A stretch of DNA of 64,000 nt. Origin: CBDDFQ01 sp965227035 (GTDB lineage: Bacteria > Pseudomonadota > Gammaproteobacteria > Burkholderiales > Burkholderiaceae_C). Location of the stretch: assembly GCA_965227035.1 (NCBI GenBank), contig OZ245724.1, positions 2,232,001 to 2,296,000 of the forward strand. The letters run 5' to 3'. Below the pieces are notes generated by a model that ran no database searches, was not told the origin of the DNA, and worked only from the letters and a program-made list of their open reading frames with translations. This document shows positions 34,101-41,812 of this stretch, in pieces. The position numbers and the translations under genes were made by a program. The number at the start of each line of letters is the position of its first letter. The first letter of the stretch is position 1.

Positions 34101-37100
34101 GGGACGCAGCGACTCGTCCACGCCTCGCCAGTACGACGATGTCGTCGACCGAGGTTAACAAGCTTGCATCGTTCGGAACATCCACGCGGCGCGAAGCTTG
34201 GCGCGCTCTGTCCGGCAAGCTTTTGTACGACCTCGAGGCACAGGGAATCGGTTACCTGACCCTACCGCCAGGGGAGTTGCGAGCCAGCGTGCACGGTATG
34301 CATGCCAATACCTTGCGCGCAATCTGCGAGACGACGCTACGGATCCTGTCGGAAGAGCGGCGCACCGACCCATCGCAAGGCAGGTTTCCAATCGAGCCTT
34401 GGAAGGCCGATCAACCCCGCGGAAGTGCGCGCGAGGGTGCCGACAAGAAAAGGACGGTTCGCTACCTCAAAGCCTGCGCCCAAGCGCACGGGACCAGCTG
34501 GGAGGTCCTGCGTGATGGCGTGCGCGACGCACTGGTCTCCGCAGGCCATGGAACCAAGGACGGGTGGGGCTTCGTGCAGATGTCCTCCCTATGGGTGAAG
34601 GTCGTCCAGCGCGACGCTAGGCCTTGGAACTGTGGCAACTGCGGCCAGCTCCACTGGCAACAATCCGGCAAGATTTGCTCGCGTTGCACCGCCCCAATCG
34701 CCGATTCGCCGGATGCGGCCCGCACCGCTGCGGACATCGAGTCGCGCCATTACTACGCAAGACTGGCCGGTGACCCAAATGCCACTTTCCGCATACACGC
34801 AGAGGAACTGACGGGTCAGACGCATGACCAAGCGCAGCGGCAGCGGCACTTCCGGGACATTTTTCTCGATGGCGAGACGGTGGACTATTTGGTGGAGCGC
34901 GATGTCGTGCCGCTTGTCGACTCGATCGACTTGCTCTCGGTGACCACGACGATGGAAGTCGGCGTGGACATCGGGGCACTACAGTCGGTGTTTCAAGCCA
35001 ACATGCCTCCCGAGCGGTTTAACTACCAACAGCGCGCGGGCCGGGCAGGTCGAAAGGGCCAGGCCTTCTCCGTCGTGCTGACCTATTGCCGCGGGCAGAC
35101 CCATGACCGCATCCATTTTGACCACCCGGAAGAAATGACGGGAGGCATTCCGCCCCAACCCACAGTCTCCGTCACCGACAAGCAAAGGATCCTCGCGCAA
35201 CGGCTCGTCGCCAAGGAAGCGCTTCGCCGGGCGTTCCGCGCTGCTGGCTGCACATGGGCTGACGCCGGCACCCAAGGCGACACCCACGGCGAAATGGGAC
35301 TGGTCGGGGGATATGAGGACAGGCACCTCCAGATCGAGCAATGGTTCCTCGACTCGCCCAAGGAGCTTGCTGATGTTTCGGCCGTGGTTGCGCGAGGAAC
35401 CAGCATTTTGGCAACAAGCCTCGAGGACGAAGCCCGCGCTCTTCCAATGCGTCTGCGCGAAGTGGCCCGCAAGGAATGGGACAAATCCAGAGGATTGGCG
35501 ACGGCCCTTGCCGAGGCCGGCGTACTTCCCCTGTACGGAATGCCAACTTCCGTCCGGACGCTGGGCTTCGACTTGCCAGCGCACGGGGGAAGCCATGGTC
35601 GCGAAGCGAAGACTCTGGACAGGACGCTGGAGCAAGCGATCACCGAGTTCGCGCCGGGCTCCGAGCGAATTTGGGACAAGCGATTGCTCACGCCCATCGG
35701 CCTTGCGTCAAATCCCAGGCACGAGTACGGAAGCAAATGGGTGGCCGCAGACGGGCCAATTGGAGCGGCATCGTGGCAGATGTTCTGCCCGGAGTGCCGG
35801 AACCTGACGGTGTACCCAGCGGACCGATCGACATTAATGCCAATGCCGTCATCCCCCATATCTGGTTGGGATGCGTCTTGGATATCCTCTGCTAGCCGGC
35901 AAGTGGAGTGCCCTAATTGCCAGACGGCGAGTGCGCAGTTGTCCCTCGCAGTCGTGCCAACTGGCTTCATCACCGACTTTGACATCGAGAAGCCGCTGAA
36001 CTCGCGCAACTCGCGATCGAGCGGTCCCCGCTCCTTTGTGGGCTCACCAACGCTTAACGCCAGAGAAAGGTTCAACTTCGGCAGGGCTTCCTTGGCGCTC
36101 GATCCCCAAGGCAAGGTATTCCGGATCTCACACGCGCCTGACGGGCAGCCTTTCGCCTTCCGCCGACGCAACGAGTTCGTATCCGAGAAGCGCCAGCGCC
36201 TTGCAGGAGAAATCTGGCAGGAAACAAAGGATACAGCGGATGTTCGCGCGAACCTTGTCGCGTCCAAGACGACCGACATCCTTAGCATCCGGCTCGTTGA
36301 TGCCAAAGGACTTGAGTTCTTCGATTCATCGCGCTTGCTCGCCTCGCGTCGCGCGGGTTGGTTTTCGGCAGCGACGATCCTTCAGCGCGCCATCGCTCTG
36401 GAGCTGGATGTCGACTCCTTAGAGATCGAAATTGCATCGGTCCATAAGTTCTCCGGAAGCGAGGAAGCCTTCGGGGCCGAGCTGTACCTCGCGGATGAGC
36501 ACCCGAACGGTGCTGGGCTGGTGGATTGGGCTTATCAGAACTGGGCCGAACTCCTAAATGGCGTGGTGGACGCTACAGGCCCAATCCCACGACTGGGCCG
36601 GATGATCCGTGGGGAGTGCACGAGGGCCATCGAGACTGGGCAGGTCTGGCGGTCCCCGGACGTGTTGCTACGAGGCTTTCGCAATCGACAGCTCCATGGG
36701 CTCATCGATTGGCGCTTGGGACTTGATCTACTGCAGGTCATGCGTGACCCATCGTTCATTCCTGGCCTGCACGACATCTGCTCGGGCTGGGGAGTCGGCG
36801 AGGCATCTTGGATTTCCGACGCTGGCCATATGGCTGATGTTTACTGCTCGACCTACGAAGGGAATTCGGCTGCCCATTTAACCGGGCCAGCGGGAACCCA
36901 TGGTTGGCTTGCACCCAGAGGGGGCAGCAACGAGCTCGCCCTTCATCTTGTGAGCCACCCGTTCTGGGGAAAGTCCATGTTGCGGGCAACGCCCTTCGGG
37001 CATGACCTGCAGCAGTGGGCGCGGGCGCGCGGCGCCTCCACCATTTGCATGGTCGATTCCTTCAACCTGGGGCGGCGCATGGCTTGGGCGCGCGGCAATT

Positions 37101-37423
37101 TGCCGATGTTCCCCGAATTCGACCTTGTAGGCGACCCTTCGGCCGTATCGGTGCAGGCTTCTTCATGGTTTGAGCAACTTCTGGTCATGCAAGAAGGACA
37201 GACTATGGAGCACGAGGGCTGGCAATTGACCCGGGTGCATGTCAGTGATGGTTGGTCTGCGACGCCAGGATTTTGGATCGCAGATATCAACGGCCAACCG
37301 GCAAAGATCAGGATCACGAACCATGCGGGGGCAGGCTACATGGTCAAGGTGCTCGGAGCACATGCACCGTTGCAACGACAGGATTGCCCCGTCATGCCGC
37401 TTTTTGCGCGACGTGCGAACTAG
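31139..37423 (+). CDS. druE: DruE-like DEAD/DUF1998 helicase
   Basis: 2094-residue superfamily 2 helicase, the shared core of all Druantia systems. Walker A is TGTGSGKTES (from residue 122), Walker B is the DELH box VIDELHLY (D387-H390), motif III is SSAS, and motif VI is QQRAGRAGRKGQ (from about 1297). Zinc-ribbon cysteines occur at 628/631 with 772/775, at 1165/1168/1180/1183, and at 1550/1553/1591/1594. The DUF1998-like C-terminus begins near HPNGAGL (1788). It is 51 bp after druH and 10 bp before a NERD-helicase gene. Alternative: a DISARM or Dpd helicase, less likely because of size and the absence of their other genes. Confidence 0.85.
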   Translation: MNKTIGKDPIGSWGELQEHLKRYVKSAFATDSATFEADRGRLLDTPGVFFQAPYLELLPQYKTGKSLSSLDVDDLPELSERARKGFVGIAGAGLMPTNATLYLHQQRMLHASLSGKHCVVVTGTGSGKTESFLLPVLASIAREALRDGGWNKANARALDSTWRDSPPAWDLDRAIHRGESRKPAVRALLLYPMNALVEDQMSRLRKALDSDEARTALDRHWGGNRIRFGRFNGTTPVSGHPFRFARNGKPEPNDGKRNELRGEMADAIERHEKLQAALMAAQRKLQAAQESGDANLEPAERQLQELQEQARFVPRMAVDAAEMFHRWEMQRSPPDLLITNVSMLSIMLMRQRAPGLTGDRADADIFEQTRAWLAEDRKNHVFQLVIDELHLYRGAAGTEVGYLLRLLMDRLCLAPDSNQLQILASSASLDGTSDKTFDFLGGLLGMDASYARSRFHIEGGEQIHKQPVGNPEMPSRFAAACVEVGRQPDEDVKLNELAHEYATATELSALASRLAGAFWDSSANRHRAMALPDLLFALFPKLSVGDQLLAARGLFAAAASAAALADSRKVVPATALPRVRFHWMVKNIDGLWATIQRHDTDRRRRTGQLLAESRMETAGKRVLEVLYCECCGTQLLAGFKTHSPVTGVSERYELAPMPPALEGLPESDASTRTDAQPYSSLGVVHLLPSDWAGIEAPSEYSWSHRSEEREEQSRLPISKAPARWIEASIDPRTGVVVLGAKHASEALPCLWFKLDTQDPLGETTLPAMPQRCPSCRIDYSERRAGRTTPIRSFATGLNQISLLLTKHLMGVMPAGYGRKLVSFSDSRQSAATLASGVESEQWRHLLRLGVLRELKDRAAGGLEGVKSLLLAELRSNGVGPASDLLREMQARVDIPAFSELRAFWRDAKSVHDDKELAPDDAQEHVSRVEQHSAGFVRVEEFLANPSPESRKLPPLWEYLTGLGVNPAGPGIESRRVDRKDWTSLVDFGDAATRPRLASTTMSSTEVNKLASFGTSTRREAWRALSGKLLYDLEAQGIGYLTLPPGELRASVHGMHANTLRAICETTLRILSEERRTDPSQGRFPIEPWKADQPRGSAREGADKKRTVRYLKACAQAHGTSWEVLRDGVRDALVSAGHGTKDGWGFVQMSSLWVKVVQRDARPWNCGNCGQLHWQQSGKICSRCTAPIADSPDAARTAADIESRHYYARLAGDPNATFRIHAEELTGQTHDQAQRQRHFRDIFLDGETVDYLVERDVVPLVDSIDLLSVTTTMEVGVDIGALQSVFQANMPPERFNYQQRAGRAGRKGQAFSVVLTYCRGQTHDRIHFDHPEEMTGGIPPQPTVSVTDKQRILAQRLVAKEALRRAFRAAGCTWADAGTQGDTHGEMGLVGGYEDRHLQIEQWFLDSPKELADVSAVVARGTSILATSLEDEARALPMRLREVARKEWDKSRGLATALAEAGVLPLYGMPTSVRTLGFDLPAHGGSHGREAKTLDRTLEQAITEFAPGSERIWDKRLLTPIGLASNPRHEYGSKWVAADGPIGAASWQMFCPECRNLTVYPADRSTLMPMPSSPISGWDASWISSASRQVECPNCQTASAQLSLAVVPTGFITDFDIEKPLNSRNSRSSGPRSFVGSPTLNARERFNFGRASLALDPQGKVFRISHAPDGQPFAFRRRNEFVSEKRQRLAGEIWQETKDTADVRANLVASKTTDILSIRLVDAKGLEFFDSSRLLASRRAGWFSAATILQRAIALELDVDSLEIEIASVHKFSGSEEAFGAELYLADEHPNGAGLVDWAYQNWAELLNGVVDATGPIPRLGRMIRGECTRAIETGQVWRSPDVLLRGFRNRQLHGLIDWRLGLDLLQVMRDPSFIPGLHDICSGWGVGEASWISDAGHMADVYCSTYEGNSAAHLTGPAGTHGWLAPRGGSNELALHLVSHPFWGKSMLRATPFGHDLQQWARARGASTICMVDSFNLGRRMAWARGNLPMFPEFDLVGDPSAVSVQASSWFEQLLVMQEGQTMEHEGWQLTRVHVSDGWSATPGFWIADINGQPAKIRITNHAGAGYMVKVLGAHAPLQRQDCPVMPLFARRAN

Positions 37424-37433
37424 GAACGCTGAA

Positions 37434-39104
37434 ATGCCAAGACTCATAGGAAGAATCACCGCGGACAAATGGGAACGGGAAGTAAGGCGCGAACTCGCTT
37501 CCCAGTTGCCCTCGGACTGGATCGTGGTGTGCAACGTCAGCTGGACATATGCGCCGGGGGGTGACCGGCCCAAGGATGGCCAAAGCGACTTCGTCATCCT
37601 CGTGCCCGAATTGGGCATGGCAATCCTTGAGGTCAAGGGTTCGCGTGGTGTTCGCGTTGCCGATGACGGCATCTGGTATCGGCAGGAGATCATCAGGCGC
37701 ACCGGTCAAGTGACAGCAGAGACTGCGATCGACGAGCCCCCGCCCGAGCAAGCGTCACGCAACATGTACACCCTCGCAAGGATCGTCTCCGATAGGCTTC
37801 CGCGATCGACGTTTCCCGGCGTCTACGCGTACCTAGTTGCATACCCCAACGGCAAGGTGGCCGGCGAACCTTCCCTCTTTGACCGCACCACAATAGTCGA
37901 CAGTAGGGACATCCACCGACTTGCCTCCCGCATCAAGCAAGTGCTGGTAGCGAGGACCCCTGACGAAGCAGGCCGATCAGAATTCACCGCCGAGATGGCG
38001 GCACGCGTAGCCGCGATACTTGGAAACGTCGGATTCCAGATCGAGGGTCACGATACGCCGCTCGATGCACGCGAGGATACGACTTCGGTCGAAGAGCTTA
38101 CGCGCCAGCAATTCGCAGCACTCCGCGGGGCCTTCGAGCTACCGCGAGTCGCGGTCACAGGACCGGCAGGCTCGGGAAAGACGTTGATGGCTCTCTGGAA
38201 GCTCGAGGCATTGCTTGAAGAAGGCCGTCGCGCCGTATACGTTTGCTACAACAAGTCCCTCGCTGAGCACTTGCAACGCACGCATCCAGGCATGGCCACC
38301 TCGATCATTAACATTGACAAGTTGTTTGCGTCGCTAGTCAAAGTACCGAGCTCGGTCCCTGTGAACTACTTCCTCGAGCTCCTGCCATCAAGCGTGCAGG
38401 ACTTCGCCTTCCAAATGCCGCTTGAAGAAAAGTACGATGACATCATCGTTGACGAAGGACAGGACTTCGGTCAGTTCCGGCTAATGGCGCTGCTCGAACT
38501 GCTTGTTGAAGAAGGCCAGTGGCTCGTGTTCGCTGATTGGAGCCAGAACGTCTATCGCGCAGCGGAACAGGCCCTTGTCGGTGCCGAAGTCACATTCCGG
38601 CTATTCCACAACTGCCGCAACACGAAGTCAGTCAACACCGCTGCCAACAAGTACTGCGAACAGTCAATTGAGTCCTTGCCGGGCGCGCCGTTGGGTGTGC
38701 CTCCGATGGTGAGAAAGACCAGCCTAGCAGTCATGGCCGCCGCCGTTTGGGAGGCCGCGCACAACCTCGCCCCTGAGGGCGGCGTCGTCGTGCTATCTCC
38801 GTTTCGGCTCGAGAACTCGTGCTTGAAAAACGCAAGGAAGGCCTACAGGCTGGAACTCACGGAAGACCTGTCCAAGCTAGGGGCTCCCGGCTACGTGTTG
38901 TTCTCCACGGTCCGCTCTTTCAAAGGGCTTGAGGCCAACAACGTGGTGCTCGTACATGCCGACATTCCGAACCGGTCGGACGCTTTCAGCGAAGACGATC
39001 TCTATGTTGCCTGCACGCGGGCAACCGGACGGCTCGCGATCGTAACTTGTTCAGAGGAAGCCGGGGAATGGTACGCGGACCGGATTGGGCAGCAGGCACG
39101 CTGA
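37434..39104 (+). CDS. NERD nuclease-domain / UvrD-like SF1 helicase
   Basis: 556-residue protein. The N-terminal NERD domain has a PD-(D/E)xK-type site: D52 in GQSDFVIL, then E66 and K68 in MAILEVKG. The helicase part has Walker A GPAGSGKT (residues 243-250), Walker B IIVDEGQDF, and the late SF1 motifs FSTVRSFKGLEANNVVLV and LYVACTRATGRL. The ATG at 37434 lies 10 bp after druE, so it is part of the same transcript. It is not one of the named Druantia III genes. A nuclease-plus-helicase would suit DNA degradation during defence; that is inference. Confidence 0.88.
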   Translation: MPRLIGRITADKWEREVRRELASQLPSDWIVVCNVSWTYAPGGDRPKDGQSDFVILVPELGMAILEVKGSRGVRVADDGIWYRQEIIRRTGQVTAETAIDEPPPEQASRNMYTLARIVSDRLPRSTFPGVYAYLVAYPNGKVAGEPSLFDRTTIVDSRDIHRLASRIKQVLVARTPDEAGRSEFTAEMAARVAAILGNVGFQIEGHDTPLDAREDTTSVEELTRQQFAALRGAFELPRVAVTGPAGSGKTLMALWKLEALLEEGRRAVYVCYNKSLAEHLQRTHPGMATSIINIDKLFASLVKVPSSVPVNYFLELLPSSVQDFAFQMPLEEKYDDIIVDEGQDFGQFRLMALLELLVEEGQWLVFADWSQNVYRAAEQALVGAEVTFRLFHNCRNTKSVNTAANKYCEQSIESLPGAPLGVPPMVRKTSLAVMAAAVWEAAHNLAPEGGVVVLSPFRLENSCLKNARKAYRLELTEDLSKLGAPGYVLFSTVRSFKGLEANNVVLVHADIPNRSDAFSEDDLYVACTRATGRLAIVTCSEEAGEWYADRIGQQAR

Positions 39105-39106
39105 TT

Positions 39107-39138
39107 GCCTGAGGCGGCCGATTTGGGCTCAGGTTTTT
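39107..39138 (+). terminator. Probable terminator after the defence operon
   Basis: CCTGAG (39108-39113) pairs with CTCAGG (39128-39133), followed by T5, just three bases after the stop codon of the NERD-helicase gene. The stem is short with a 14-base loop, so termination may be partial. Confidence 0.55.
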
Positions 39139-39665
39139 GGACAACCAGCGAACGAGCCGCTTAACATCTGAAGCAGCCTTTACTGTCGTGAAGGCGGCCT
39201 GAATATAGGCAGTTCAGAAATACCATCCGGACAAACATCAAGAGGCCTTTAGAGCATTTCTTACACGCGTACCACCCGCCATATTGCTCGAATCTCGGAT
39301 GGCGATTGCTTCACTGGTCTGCGCGCGAGCTTGGGCGAGAGAGGGAAATCGAACCAATCATCGAAGAACCGCTTTTCGTCACCGCATCCACACCTTTTTT
39401 AGGAAGTATAGAAGCGGACCAGGAAATGCAGAGGCTGAATTCTCGGCGCCAGCAATTGGAAACGCAGACCGATGATTCGCATTTGCTGCATCGCAGACGT
39501 GGCAAATGTGGAGTTCTTCCGCACTTCTCGCATTTTGCTTTTATTTATACGTAAGCTCCGCTTCTAAGGTTTTCCGATTGGAACAACTAGCTTCAAGTTG
39601 ACCGTAGCGGGATTCGTGAATCCATCATTCCAATTTGGTTTTCCGTTAGTGTTTCCCGATCCGCG
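39139..39665. other. Non-coding gap between defence and restriction loci
   Basis: About 530 bp between convergent gene sets. Short open frames occur around 39284-39554, but they lack ribosome sites and family features. A small inverted repeat, GGATTC/GAATCC (39610-39623), is near the end of vsr. GC is lower than in the core genes. I see no transposase, integrase remnant or RNA gene; it may be the scar of an insertion boundary. Confidence 0.5.
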
Positions 39666-40154
39666 TTAATGCCGGGCGCGAACGCGTTCAAAATTTCTAA
39701 TGAGCCACGCAGCAAGACCTGCAGCATCTTGGATTTCGTGTTCCCAAATTCGAATTACAGACCAACCAGTCTTGAGTAATGCATGCTCCACAAAGCTGTC
39801 CCGAGCCCTATTGCGCGATAATTTCTCAGACCAAAAGGTTGTTCTAGACTTTGGCATCGTGCCGTGCAACGGGCACGAGTGCCAAAAACAACCATCAACA
39901 AACAACGCAACCCTATCTCGCACGAATACGAAGTCCGGTGCAACGAATGCACGGAAGTTGCGCAAGGCCTGAACCGACTGCAATTTTGGATTGAGCGCGT
40001 GATTGTCCCACCGTATGACTAAATGTCGCCTCCAACCTTTAATGCCACTTAAACGAATGACTCTTATCAGAGCTAGCTCGGTCGTTTCATTCCCCCTTCC
40101 CCTTATTCGCCGCATTCGCTCAGAGCGCTGCTCGATTGTCAGTATGTCAGTCAT
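39666..40154 (-). CDS. vsr: Vsr very-short-patch repair endonuclease
   Basis: 162-residue Vsr-family nuclease, which nicks 5' of the T in T:G mismatches formed when 5-methylcytosine deaminates. Family features: the N-terminus SERMRRIRGRGNETTE, and the core APDFVFVRDRVALFVDGCFW leading into HSCPLHGTMPKSRTTFW and KLSRNRARD. Zinc-type His/Cys residues of that core are present. It lies 18 bp downstream of the restriction endonuclease gene on the same strand, so both are probably co-transcribed and serve the divergent methylase. Confidence 0.93.
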   Translation of the reverse strand: MTDILTIEQRSERMRRIRGRGNETTELALIRVIRLSGIKGWRRHLVIRWDNHALNPKLQSVQALRNFRAFVAPDFVFVRDRVALFVDGCFWHSCPLHGTMPKSRTTFWSEKLSRNRARDSFVEHALLKTGWSVIRIWEHEIQDAAGLAAWLIRNFERVRARH

Positions 40155-40172
40155 AAGGCAGCTTCAACCGAA

Positions 40173-41408
40173 TCAAAGGGTGTAGACCGCTGGCGTAGGA
40201 AACAGCATCGCTAAGTTCGCGCCGCGCATCTTGAACAGGTAACCATGGTCTCCAGCACTTTTACTTCCGTTCGCGAGAGTGACTTCTTTCGCGGTGTAGT
40301 CGAGCTCAACGTGCCCGCTTTTAATCATCGGAATGAAGTTCGTAAGCAGCGGGCCTTTCGTGTGGTAGACCTTTGTAAACTTGAAAAACTCTTCCCCATC
40401 TATCGTCTTAGTTTGGGCATGCACCCAAAACGTCTCTCTATGTTTTGCTTCTAGAGCATCTCTAAGAACGTCTGTGCTCCATTGCATCACCTCAACCGGC
40501 GACGAATGAGCGTCGTAGGAAGTATGCATTGCAAAAAGCTTTCGATCATCCTCGCTGATCACCAAGAAGTGCCCTAGTGAATTGGGACTCGTACTGAGTG
40601 AACAATAGAGCTGCCGTCGATCCTCCAGTGAACCTGCGGTTTTTGCTTTTCTCTGGTAGCCATACTTGTTCAAAAGTGCTGCACTCCCTGAGATCGAACT
40701 TAAGGCCCAGTCCGGTGTTTTTGAAAACAACGAGGTGCGTGTTTTCGCATGCGACGCTTTTAGAGCGACGCGAGCTGATTTAATTTCGATGCCCTTGTAA
40801 TCAGGCAATCTCGAACTGTTCGCTCTTATCTCCAGCAGCGTCTCCAAGGTGTACCCGATACCGGTGGATCCCGATCTGAGCGACTTAATCCAACCTTGAC
40901 CAGCGATGACGCGCAGCTTCTGCAAAAGCTCTTCAGCAATTTCTTGTCCATCTGCTCTTATTTGGTTGATTAAGTACTGCAGAGATGGCCCGAGCTGCCC
41001 ATCAGCTGCGAGGTGAACGGGATCGCTAAGGTTGACCAGAAAGATTTGCCCTCGATTTACGAAGACAGCAATCAAATTTTCTGCTGAAGCGACAGACGCT
41101 AGCTTTGAAACCCAAAGCCTAGGATCGCCATCTTTGGATTCAGGTCGATACAGCGACATGGTCGAATCAATTGACCCATCATGCGCGAGCAGATGCACTG
41201 GCATCAGCTTTTTGCTTGCTGGTCCCTTAGGCTGCAACGAGTAATCGTGAACGCCCTTTAGCCGGAGAAAGTCTCGAAGATCTGCATGTGCGTCCAGAAT
41301 GGATTTGTTCATGCCAGTTGCCGTTGGTACGAAATAGCCAGCTTCCACGCCCTCGCGAGCCAGCACCTTCATTACGTACTGTAGATCGCGATCTGACATC
41401 TCCAACAT
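40173..41408 (-). CDS. MvaI/BcnI-family restriction endonuclease
   Basis: 411-residue type II nuclease. The MvaI/BcnI domain starts near residue 168: STGIGYTLETLLEIRANS, then PDYKGIEIKSAR, which supplies D203 and the E208-x-K210 pair of the catalytic core. The first 165 residues form an extra N-terminal domain, perhaps for DNA binding or effector-site control. Known relatives cut CCWGG (MvaI) or CCSGG (BcnI); the site here cannot be read. It starts 404 bp from the divergent methylase gene. AAGGACAAG lies upstream of the ATG. Confidence 0.85.
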   Translation of the reverse strand: MLEMSDRDLQYVMKVLAREGVEAGYFVPTATGMNKSILDAHADLRDFLRLKGVHDYSLQPKGPASKKLMPVHLLAHDGSIDSTMSLYRPESKDGDPRLWVSKLASVASAENLIAVFVNRGQIFLVNLSDPVHLAADGQLGPSLQYLINQIRADGQEIAEELLQKLRVIAGQGWIKSLRSGSTGIGYTLETLLEIRANSSRLPDYKGIEIKSARVALKASHAKTRTSLFSKTPDWALSSISGSAALLNKYGYQRKAKTAGSLEDRRQLYCSLSTSPNSLGHFLVISEDDRKLFAMHTSYDAHSSPVEVMQWSTDVLRDALEAKHRETFWVHAQTKTIDGEEFFKFTKVYHTKGPLLTNFIPMIKSGHVELDYTAKEVTLANGSKSAGDHGYLFKMRGANLAMLFPTPAVYTL

Positions 41409-41812
41409 GCTTGCTACTTGTCCTTGCGGTTTTCAAGTTCAGACAAGAAAGGGTTCTGACAACCGGAAGAGGTAGTTGCAGTTGGATCAAGACGCTACCT
41501 GATCTTGGCCATCCAATCAAAGCCTGAACAGAGGCTGAATTTGGAATGTAACCGCCAATCAGAATTTCTGCGAGATTTACGCAAGATTTCTGCTGATTGC
41601 GTTCCGAAGGGAAAAAACGTAGGCGAACTTTCGCGTAGATTGGACGAAAGCTCGTAGGAAATACAATCCGCGCCGAACTCTGGGGAGCGGATGAAAAGTT
41701 AGCGTTTTGACCCTTCGCTATTCGCTAAGCCTGGACTTTGCAGCGCGTCCCGCTTAACATCTTCTACACAGTGGATTACCTGCTGACAAATTCGGAAAAA
41801 GAGATCTCTTCA
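41409..41812. promoter_or_regulatory. Divergent control region of the restriction-modification locus
   Basis: 404-bp AT-rich gap between divergent nuclease and methylase genes. It holds an inverted repeat CAATCAG (41556-41562)/CTGATTG (41593-41599) that encloses two direct copies of TTTCTGC exactly 22 bp apart (41565, 41587), and a 12-bp palindrome AAGAGATCTCTT (41799-41810) touching the methylase start. No controller-protein gene is present, so the methylase itself may bind these to set expression order. Upstream alternative methylase starts at 41738 (TTG) and 41771 (GTG) would shorten the gap. Confidence 0.5.

Noticed and set aside
27224..39104. DISARM or Dpd defence system
   Set aside because: These share DUF1998-type helicases, but their methylase, phospholipase-D or queuine-like genes are missing; the size and order fit Druantia III better.
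39284..39554. Short open frames in the gap before vsr
   Set aside because: No ribosome site, no hydrophobic or helical pattern, and frames overlap each other on both strands.
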